Positions 6,766 to 12,221 of a stretch of DNA of 12,221 nt are shown here, piece by piece. Both the position numbers and the translations under genes were made by a program. A model generated the notes under the pieces. That model was given only the letters and a program-made list of their open reading frames with translations, made no database searches and had not been told where the DNA came from. The DNA is from CAZPMO01 sp964587515 (GTDB taxonomy: Bacteria > Pseudomonadota > Alphaproteobacteria > MPNO01). The stretch covers positions 1 to 12,221 of the forward strand of contig CAZPMO010000153.1 of NCBI GenBank assembly GCA_964587515.1. The letters are read 5' to 3'. Numbering within the stretch: position 1 is the stretch's first letter; every line of letters starts with the position of its first letter.

Positions 6766-7749
6766 TCAGCGGAGCCTGGGGCCTGTCCAGTCCTTACTGA
6801 AGGCCGGCTGTTTTGTGGATTTGGCGGCGGCTGATCCGGCGCCAGCGGCGGTGCCTGCTTCGCGCAGCAAGACGACGCTGATGCGTCGATTGCGAGCGGA
6901 ATTGGGATCTTCGGGCACCAGGGGGTCGGTGTCGGCCTTGCCGACAACTTTCGTAATCCGCTTGATCGACAGCCCGCCACCTACGATCACGCGACGGCTG
7001 GCCAGCGCCCGGCCGGTCGACAATTCCCAGTTGCCGTGCCCCGCCTTGGAACCGCGGTAAGGCTTCGCGTCGGTATGGCCGGAGATCGATATTTTGTTGG
7101 GCAGTTTCGCGACCACCTGAGAGATTTTTTCCATCAACTTACGGGTCTGCTCGAACATCTTCGCGCTGCCGAGCGGAAACATCGGCCGCCCTTCCTGGTC
7201 CACGATCTGGATACGCAGGCCATCGGGCGTGCGATCGACCAGCAGGTTCTTTTCGAGTTCGCGTAGTTCCGGGGTTTCCTGGATTGCCTGGCGCAGCTCT
7301 TTTTCGGCCTTGCCGAACATTTCTTCCTCGCGCTGGGCGAGGACTTCCTTGATCTCTTCCTCGGTGAGTTCCTTGAACTCCTCGTCGGACGTCGAACCGG
7401 CATCATCGTCGGCGTCGCCCGCGCTGGCGCCACTTGTCGGCTTGAGCTTGACGGAAAAGCTGGGAACCGAGGCACGCGACTGCATGGCGCCCGGTGAGGA
7501 CACTGTCATGCCGCCGAGGACGCCTCCCGCTCCGCTCTTGCTTTTCGACACGGTGGCAGGCGTGAAATAGTCCGCGATGCCCTTTTTCTGGTCGTCGGTG
7601 GTCGCGTTGAGAAGCCACAGCAGCAAGAAGAACGCCATCATCGCCGTCACGAAATCGGCGTAGGCAACCTTCCAGGCGCCGCCGTGATGACCGTGGCCGC
7701 CCTTGACGACCTTCTTGATGATGATCGGAGCTATATCGTTCGCGGCCAT
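6766..7749 (-). CDS. motB: Flagellar stator protein MotB
   Basis: A 327-residue protein that anchors the stator to peptidoglycan and carries the ion-binding site of the flagellar motor. The single membrane helix (about 27-47) follows a basic, His-rich N terminus, and AYADFVTAMMAFFLLLWLL places the essential Asp at D32, the same number as in E. coli. A long acidic, probably helical linker covers about 110-170. The C-terminal OmpA/MotB peptidoglycan-binding domain shows SISGHTDAKPY near 221-231, NWELSTGRA near 240-248 and ARNRRISVVL near 285-294. The frame is open up to 7908, but the extra 53 codons lie inside motA and do not look like protein; the ATG at 7749, eight bases after the motA stop, gives the family N terminus MAANDIAPIIIKK. 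It is co-transcribed with motA. Confidence 0.95.
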   Translation of the reverse strand: MAANDIAPIIIKKVVKGGHGHHGGAWKVAYADFVTAMMAFFLLLWLLNATTDDQKKGIADYFTPATVSKSKSGAGGVLGGMTVSSPGAMQSRASVPSFSVKLKPTSGASAGDADDDAGSTSDEEFKELTEEEIKEVLAQREEEMFGKAEKELRQAIQETPELRELEKNLLVDRTPDGLRIQIVDQEGRPMFPLGSAKMFEQTRKLMEKISQVVAKLPNKISISGHTDAKPYRGSKAGHGNWELSTGRALASRRVIVGGGLSIKRITKVVGKADTDPLVPEDPNSARNRRISVVLLREAGTAAGAGSAAAKSTKQPAFSKDWTGPRLR

Positions 7750-7757
7750 TCCGGGGA

Positions 7758-8624
7758 TCAGGCTCCGACGGCTGGCAGGGTGGAAACCGCTTCCTCGACC
7801 TCGTAGAACGTCGGCCGCACGTCCGACATCAACGCCTTGCGCGCGAATTCGATGCAGATCGCCGGCGCATATCCCGACAGATAGGCCAGCATGCCCGCTT
7901 TCATGCACTGATAATACTTGGTCTCGGCTTCATATATGGCGTTGAGCGTGGTTGCGACGGGGCCCACGAAACCGTATGCGACGAACACGCCGAGGAAGGT
8001 TCCGACCAGCGCGCCGCCGATCAGCTTGCCCAGCACCTCGGGCGGTTCGGTGATGGAACCCATGGTCTTGATCACGCCCAACACCGCGGCGACGATACCG
8101 AGCGCCGGCAGCGCATCGGCCATCGATTGAACCGCCGCGGCGACTTGATGGTTTTCGTGATGATGGGTCTCGATCTCGGCGTCCATCAAGGCTTCCATCT
8201 CGTGCGGCGTTTCGGTCCCCAGACTGATCATCCTCAGGTAATCGCACATGAAGGTCAGCGCATGATGGTTGGCGTGGAAATTCGGGAACTGGTTGAACAA
8301 ATCGCTTTCATCGGGATTTTCGATGTGCTGCTCCAAGGACAGCATTCCCTTGGACTTGGCGAGCTTGAAGACCTGGAACTGCATGCTCAGCAGTTCGACA
8401 TAATCGTCCTTCTTGTACGCTGAGCCCTTCAGAGAGGTGCCTAACGCCCCGGCTGTCCGGGCGATGACCGGCTTGGGGTTGCCGATGACATACGCACCGA
8501 TCGCGGCGCCGATGATAATTACCGCCTCGAACGGTTGCCACAGGACACCGAGCTTTCCTCCCATGGCGGTATAGCCGCCGAGGACGGAAAGAAGGACAAC
8601 GATCGAACCTACGATAACAAACAT
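7758..8624 (-). CDS. motA: Flagellar stator protein MotA
   Basis: A 288-residue inner-membrane protein that forms the ion channel and torque generator with MotB. There are four membrane helices (about 1-20, 32-50, 172-190 and 203-222) and a large cytoplasmic loop between helices 2 and 3. The functionally important prolines fall at P173 (ALPALGIVAA) and P222 (GPVA), and E98 of the rotor-contact region is present in SLEQHIENPDES; Lys fills the position of E. coli R90. Ion choice is probably H+, from overall similarity to MotA rather than PomA, but this is inference. GAAGG six bases before the ATG is a good ribosome site. No other flagellar gene is in view, so the pair is unlinked from a main flagellar cluster. 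A CtrA-type box lies about 55 bases upstream. Confidence 0.96.
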   Translation of the reverse strand: MFVIVGSIVVLLSVLGGYTAMGGKLGVLWQPFEAVIIIGAAIGAYVIGNPKPVIARTAGALGTSLKGSAYKKDDYVELLSMQFQVFKLAKSKGMLSLEQHIENPDESDLFNQFPNFHANHHALTFMCDYLRMISLGTETPHEMEALMDAEIETHHHENHQVAAAVQSMADALPALGIVAAVLGVIKTMGSITEPPEVLGKLIGGALVGTFLGVFVAYGFVGPVATTLNAIYEAETKYYQCMKAGMLAYLSGYAPAICIEFARKALMSDVRPTFYEVEEAVSTLPAVGA

Positions 8625-8676
8625 TAACGACCTTCACTGGCCGAAAGGGCCGGGAACATTGAAAATTGCCGAGTTT

Positions 8677-8694
8677 TGTTAAAAAGGCGTTAAG
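8677..8694 (-). promoter_or_regulatory. CtrA-type binding box upstream of motAB
   Basis: The minus strand reads TTAA-CGCCTTT-TTAACA. This is an exact TTAA-N7-TTAAC, the full recognition pattern of the alphaproteobacterial cell-cycle and motility regulator CtrA. The second half-site also makes TTAACA, five of six to a -35 box, as in many CtrA-activated promoters; a weak -10 would lie near 8654-8659. It lies in an AT-rich patch (8660-8725) between divergent genes, so chance TTAA pairs are a concern. The orientation and motility target strengthen the call. Confidence 0.5.
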
Positions 8695-8848
8695 TTAAAA
8701 ATTAATAATATCAATGGCTTAAGGTGCATTTCGTAAATTGCCCGCTGGCTCTCACCGGCGCGTGGTTTGCCTGGTCGGGTCGGTCGCGCTAACTTCCGGA
8801 AACTACGCGTCTTTCCGGGGTCGGGTACGGCCCCCAGGGAGCCAGTGC

Positions 8849-9271
8849 ATGAGCGAGAATGTAGTATCGGCGGAAAAACTGAACGAAAGGCTGATCGCCA
8901 ATCCCTTCAACAAGTGGATGGGGCTGGAAATTCGGCATCTCGACGACGAAACGCTGGAAATCGGCCTTAAATGGCGCGAGGAGATGATTTCCAATCCGCA
9001 AGCGCGCGTTACCCATGGCGGGATACTGGGTGCGCTGATCGACGTCGCGGCGGATTTCATGATTGCCGCGAAGGTGGGCATGCCGGTGCCGACGGTCGAT
9101 CTCAGGATCGATTATCATCGCGCCGCCCAGCCCGGAGATCTAAAAGCCGTCGCGCGGATCGTACGTATCGGCGGCACCAATTCAACAGCCGAAGCGAGCA
9201 TATTCGACGAGGAAGGGCGCCTGATCGCGTCGGGCCGCGGCGTCTATTTTACCGCCGCCGCGAAGAAATAG
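8849..9271 (+). CDS. PaaI-like hotdog-fold acyl-CoA thioesterase
   Basis: A 140-residue member of the hotdog thioesterase family (PaaI/4HBT type), which hydrolyses aryl- or acyl-CoA thioesters in the cytosol. The hallmark THGGILGALIDVAAD occurs at 55-69, with HGG and the acidic residue D65 on the central helix. The strands TVDLRIDYHRAA (82-93) and the end GRLIASGRGVYF (123-134) are typical. The frame is open from an upstream TTG at 8738, but the ATG at 8849 has AGGGAG seven bases before it and gives the normal family N terminus; the earlier 37 codons look non-coding. Substrate cannot be stated. The gene diverges from motA and precedes a flavin reductase by 93 bp. Confidence 0.88.
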   Translation: MSENVVSAEKLNERLIANPFNKWMGLEIRHLDDETLEIGLKWREEMISNPQARVTHGGILGALIDVAADFMIAAKVGMPVPTVDLRIDYHRAAQPGDLKAVARIVRIGGTNSTAEASIFDEEGRLIASGRGVYFTAAAKK

Positions 9272-9280
9272 GGGGATTTG

Positions 9281-9300
9281 CGGTGGGCGCTCGCCCATCG
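9281..9300. terminator. Short GC-rich hairpin after the thioesterase gene
   Basis: cggtgggcg pairs with cgcccatcg (one G-T pair) around a small loop, ten bases past the thioesterase stop. No T-run follows, so this is at best a weak or Rho-assisted stop. It separates the thioesterase from the flavin reductase, which has its own promoter-like sequence just downstream. Confidence 0.35.
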
Positions 9301-9302
9301 CG

Positions 9303-9332
9303 TTGCTCCGTCCGCCGAGCGTGAACTAATAT
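9303..9332 (+). promoter_or_regulatory. Candidate promoter of the flavin reductase gene
   Basis: TTGCTC (9303-9308) and TAATAT (9327-9332) are 18 bases apart, each about four of six to consensus. Transcription would begin near 9339, about 26 bases before the ATG. It is the best sigma-70-like pair in the 93-bp gap. Confidence 0.4.
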
Positions 9333-9364
9333 ATGGGATGGGGCGCATACGGGATGACTAGGCG

Positions 9365-9847
9365 ATGAGCATAGATTCAAGAGAATTCCGCGATACCGTG
9401 GGACGGTTCGCCACCGGCGTCACCGTGATTACCACCGTGGCCGGGGATGGGGAACTGTTTGGATTGACGGCGAATTCGTTCTCGTCCCTGTCGCTGGATC
9501 CGCCGCTGGTGCTGTTCTGTCTCGACAACAACGCGATGAGTTTCGAGGCATTCAATGAAACCCCGTATTTCGCGGTCAACGTTCTGTCGGAGGACCAGCG
9601 GGACCTCTCCAGCCATTTCGCGAGGTCCGGCGCCGACAAGTGGAACGGGGTGGAGTATGCGACCTGGGATACGGGCAGCCCGATCCTTCCTGGCTGTCTC
9701 GCCGCGCTCGAATGCGACACCCAAGCGATTCATGATGGCGGGGATCATGTGATCATCGTCGGCAAGGTCCGCAAGTTGATGGCCGAAAACGATATGCGCC
9801 GGCCTCTGGTGTTCTACCAGGGCAGCTATAACGGCCTGTCCGCGTAA
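9365..9847 (+). CDS. Flavin reductase family protein (FMN-binding split barrel, HpaC-like)
   Basis: A 160-residue protein of the flavin reductase domain family. Members use NAD(P)H to reduce FMN or FAD, usually handing free reduced flavin to a separate monooxygenase. Motifs visible in order are GRFATGVTVITT (13-24), GLTANSFSSLSLDPPLVLF (33-51), FAVNVLSEDQ (69-78) and GDHVIIVGKV (126-135), ending with PLVFYQGSYN (147-156). Length is normal. The ribosome site is weak: AGG lies only two bases before the ATG and GGGATG is further up, but the N terminus fits the family. No partner monooxygenase is in the window. The stop is 2 bp from the stop of the convergent ammonia-lyase gene. Confidence 0.92.
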   Translation: MSIDSREFRDTVGRFATGVTVITTVAGDGELFGLTANSFSSLSLDPPLVLFCLDNNAMSFEAFNETPYFAVNVLSEDQRDLSSHFARSGADKWNGVEYATWDTGSPILPGCLAALECDTQAIHDGGDHVIIVGKVRKLMAENDMRRPLVFYQGSYNGLSA

Positions 9848-9849
9848 TC

Positions 9850-11076
9850 TCACCCGCCGCCGAGAGCGGTATTCGACAGCAGACGCGCGGGAAAGCCCGC
9901 CGCGGCCAACCCCTCCACAATGGCTTGCGCATTATCGGAGTCACGGGCTTCGATCAGCATGTCGAGCTGGGTCATCCGAACCGGCACGTCGTAATACCAG
10001 CGTTCGTGATCGACCTCGACGATATTACCCCCAAGATCACCGATCATCCGGGTGACCCGTGAAAGGCTTCCCGGCTGGTCGCTGACCTCGACGCGCAACC
10101 GCACAAGCCGTCCCGACCGAACCAGCCCACGCATCAGCACCGAAGCAAGCAACCGGGAATCGATGTTGCCGCCGGAAATCACCAACCCGGCGCGCCGCCC
10201 GGCGAACCGGTCCCGATGTTCGAGAATCGCGGCAAGTGGAGTAGCGCCGGCGCCTTCGGCAACCAGCTTTTCGATTTCGGCGATCAGGTGAACGGCGCGT
10301 TCGATGGCGCCCTCGCTGACCACGACGATTTCGGAAACCAGTTCCGCCACCACGGCGCGAGTCAATTTGCCGGGCTCCTTCACCGCGATGCCATCGGCGA
10401 TGGTCTGGCCTTGCGACCTGGCCGGCTCGCCACCCAGCGCCTGGCGCATCGAGGGGTAGAGCTCAGCCTCTACGCCGATGATTTCGATGTCCGGATTGAC
10501 CGCCTGCGCAGCGATCGCGCAGCCGGCGATCAGCCCGCCGCCGCCGACCGGCACCACCAGTATCTCCAGATCCGGCTGCTGACGAAGCAACTCCAGCGCC
10601 ACCGTACCCTGACCCGCGATGATGTGCGGATCATCGAAGGGATGGACAAAGACCAGCCCGTCGCGCTCCGCGACTTCGTGCGCGTAACGGGTCGCCTCGT
10701 CCAGATCATCGCCTTGCAACGCAACCGTCGCGCCCAGCGCCCGGGTATTCGCGACCTTTAAAAAAGGCGTGTTATGGGGCATCACGATGGTGGCCGAGAT
10801 GCCCATTCGCGAGGCATGATAGGCGACGGCCTGGGCGTGGTTGCCCGCCGACATCGCGATCACGCCCCGGGCGCGCTCGGCGCGGGTCAGCGATTTCAAC
10901 CGCACCAGCGCGCCGCGTTCCTTGAACGACGCGGTGTATTGCAGATTCTCGAGCTTGAGAAACAGCTCGGCCCCCGTAATTTCCGAGAGTGTGCGTGAAT
11001 GGACCAGCGGCGTCCGCGCGATGTTGCCGCGCAGTGTCCTTTCCGCCTTGCGGATCTCCTCGATCGAGACCGTCAT
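9850..11076 (-). CDS. Threonine ammonia-lyase, PLP-dependent, with C-terminal ACT domain
   Basis: A 408-residue fold-type II PLP enzyme that deaminates threonine (often also serine) to 2-oxobutyrate and ammonia. The Schiff-base Lys is K52 in TASFKERGA. The Ser/Asn loop SAGNHAQAVA covers 76-85, the phosphate-binding loop VGGGGLIAG lies near 177-185, and SGGN at 301-304 contacts the cofactor. An ACT-like regulatory domain occupies about 325-403. A single short ACT domain is typical of the catabolic or mixed TdcB-like type found in many Alphaproteobacteria (about 400 residues) rather than the 500-residue biosynthetic IlvA. The ATG has AAGGGA upstream and overlaps the stop of the acylase gene by four bases (ATGA), so the two are probably translated from one message. 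Serine/threonine racemase activity is a less likely alternative. Confidence 0.93.
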   Translation of the reverse strand: MTVSIEEIRKAERTLRGNIARTPLVHSRTLSEITGAELFLKLENLQYTASFKERGALVRLKSLTRAERARGVIAMSAGNHAQAVAYHASRMGISATIVMPHNTPFLKVANTRALGATVALQGDDLDEATRYAHEVAERDGLVFVHPFDDPHIIAGQGTVALELLRQQPDLEILVVPVGGGGLIAGCAIAAQAVNPDIEIIGVEAELYPSMRQALGGEPARSQGQTIADGIAVKEPGKLTRAVVAELVSEIVVVSEGAIERAVHLIAEIEKLVAEGAGATPLAAILEHRDRFAGRRAGLVISGGNIDSRLLASVLMRGLVRSGRLVRLRVEVSDQPGSLSRVTRMIGDLGGNIVEVDHERWYYDVPVRMTQLDMLIEARDSDNAQAIVEGLAAAGFPARLLSNTALGGG

Positions 11077-12221
11077 TTCGATTCCCTTGTTCGTTGGGGC
11101 GTTAAATTCAAAACTCCAATCGCCCCGTCGATCGCCGCCGCGCGGTTCGACGCGATTGTCAGGTATTCACCGTCACGCCAACGGACAATACGGTCGCCGT
11201 AATGGGCCGATAACGGATTGCCGGACTGTCCCGTCGCCTGCATGAACAGCGTCGCGTCGAGGTCGGAAAGATCGTAGACGGCGCGAAACCCGGGACCGTG
11301 GGCGCTGACGAATGGTCTGCGGGTATCGCCGGTCCAGGGTTGGGCGCGATTGACGGTATAGGCGCCGCCATCGCTCGGTGTTTGCAAATCGGCGAACCGG
11401 CGCAGCATCGGCAGGCGCCCAAACATCGGATGGCGGAAGTGTGCGAAGTGCGCCTCGCCCCAGCGCCACGCCGACATGTCTTCGCCATGGCTGACCGCAA
11501 GATCGGAAAGCGCTTTCGTGAGCGCTGTCTCCAGAAGCATGTCGCAGCTCTCGGTCGCCGAAGTTCGGGTGTCGTCGCACCAGCTTTCACGGCCCGTAAG
11601 CACGCGCTTCACGAATTTTGGCCGCAGGCCCCAGTAATCGCCGAACGCCGGACCCAGTTCGTCGGCGTAGAGGGCGCGGTTGAATTCCCTGAGCCAGGCG
11701 ATGAATATCAGCGGTTCGGGCCGCGCCTTGTCCATTTCGCCGCGCCAGTTTCGTATCAGCCGAACCACCGCCTGGCTCCGCGCGTCCGCGGGTGAAAGGC
11801 GCGACATCAACGGAACCAGTTCGCGCGCCATCAGCGAAACGGTATCGGTCTGGATGTCGGTCGAATTCCTCGGCGTATGCCCGTCGCGCGCCCGGTCGAG
11901 CAGGTCGTGAATGCGGCGCGCGCGATAGGACGGCGTGCCGCGGTGACCGAGATAATAGGGGTAGTCGTCGGCCACCACCTTGTGGTTGGCGTTGACGATG
12001 CGCCCCGAGGGCGGGTTGAACGCTTGCGGCAGGGCCTCGAACGGAACGACGCCGATCCAGTCGTGGCTGCCGCTCCATCCCGGCGCCGGCGCGCGGCCCT
12101 TACCCGATTTTCTGATGGGGACGCGCCCAGGCGCGAGAAAACCGATATTACCATCGGTATCGGCATAGGTGATGTTTTGCTGCGGCGCATGGAAATCGCG
12201 CAGCGCATGCTTGAACTCCTT
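11073..12221 (-). CDS. Penicillin acylase family protein, C-terminal part (runs off the right edge)
   Basis: An open frame of 382 codons continuing beyond the window end. It belongs to the penicillin amidase/acylase (Ntn-hydrolase) family: periplasmic precursors that cut themselves into two chains and hydrolyse side-chain amides such as beta-lactam acyl groups or acyl-homoserine lactones. Seen here is much of the beta chain: YADTDGNIGFLAPGRVPIR near the edge, DWIGVVPFEALP, and RIVNANH, where the Asn is likely the oxyanion-hole residue matching N241 of E. coli penicillin G acylase. Close to the C terminus is QSGNPLSAHYGDR, the family's usual SGNPxSPHY motif. The catalytic N-terminal Ser, alpha chain and signal peptide lie outside. 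A GTG at 11978 is not the real start, because the frame stays conserved upstream of it. Substrate cannot be inferred. Confidence 0.92.
   Translation of the reverse strand, partial: KEFKHALRDFHAPQQNITYADTDGNIGFLAPGRVPIRKSGKGRAPAPGWSGSHDWIGVVPFEALPQAFNPPSGRIVNANHKVVADDYPYYLGHRGTPSYRARRIHDLLDRARDGHTPRNSTDIQTDTVSLMARELVPLMSRLSPADARSQAVVRLIRNWRGEMDKARPEPLIFIAWLREFNRALYADELGPAFGDYWGLRPKFVKRVLTGRESWCDDTRTSATESCDMLLETALTKALSDLAVSHGEDMSAWRWGEAHFAHFRHPMFGRLPMLRRFADLQTPSDGGAYTVNRAQPWTGDTRRPFVSAHGPGFRAVYDLSDLDATLFMQATGQSGNPLSAHYGDRIVRWRDGEYLTIASNRAAAIDGAIGVLNLTPQRTRESK

Noticed and set aside
7750..7908. Longer N terminus for MotB
   Set aside because: The added codons lie inside motA and give non-family sequence; the start at 7749 restores the usual MotB N terminus.
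8639..8651. Four-base-pair hairpin ggcc-gaaag-ggcc in the motA leader
   Set aside because: Too short to claim a riboswitch or thermometer; such stems are common in GC-rich DNA.
8738..8848. Longer N terminus for the thioesterase from a TTG
   Set aside because: No ribosome site and no family similarity; the ATG at 8849 has a good AGGGAG.

Overview
The window is GC-rich DNA from an alphaproteobacterium, probably Rhodospirillales-like or a related free-living lineage. The evidence is a three-gene TRAP transporter with a Tat-exported binding protein, a bacterial-type aspartate/glutamate leucyltransferase (bpt), a stand-alone motA-motB pair, and a full CtrA-type box (TTAA-N7-TTAAC) in front of motA. 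The taxonomic call is inference; there is no rRNA or other marker gene.

Layout, left to right. Positions 1-690 are a decayed region. It holds a short hypothetical frame that reads as coding upstream of its first start codon, joined to an in-frame fragment of a response-regulator receiver domain that has lost both ends, then a small imperfect palindrome. Positions 691-5672 (minus strand) are a TRAP operon transcribed binding protein -> small permease -> large permease (takP/takQ/takM-like), probably for a 2-oxo acid or other monocarboxylate. The large permease carries an unusual, roughly 330-residue, basic, helical C-terminal tail. The small permease is about twice the usual size. A 13-bp hairpin and a 12-codon leader frame ending in ATGA lie between the first two genes.

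A perfect 30-bp inverted repeat (5785-5856) sits between the operon and bpt (5849-6571, minus), and its arm supplies the bpt stop codon. Next come motB (6766-7749) and motA (7758-8624), both minus, which form the flagellar stator and probably share a promoter overlapping the CtrA box. From 8849 two plus-strand genes follow, a PaaI-like hotdog thioesterase and a flavin reductase. The flavin reductase meets, tail to tail with 2 bp between stop codons, an ACT-domain threonine ammonia-lyase (9850-11076, minus). The lyase start overlaps by 4 bp the stop of a penicillin-acylase family gene that runs off the right edge.

No tRNA, rRNA, CRISPR array, transposase or complete insertion sequence was seen. 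The most unusual items are the tailed TRAP permease, the inverted repeat overlapping the bpt stop codon, the leader-peptide arrangement before the small permease, and the chimeric gene remnants at the left edge.
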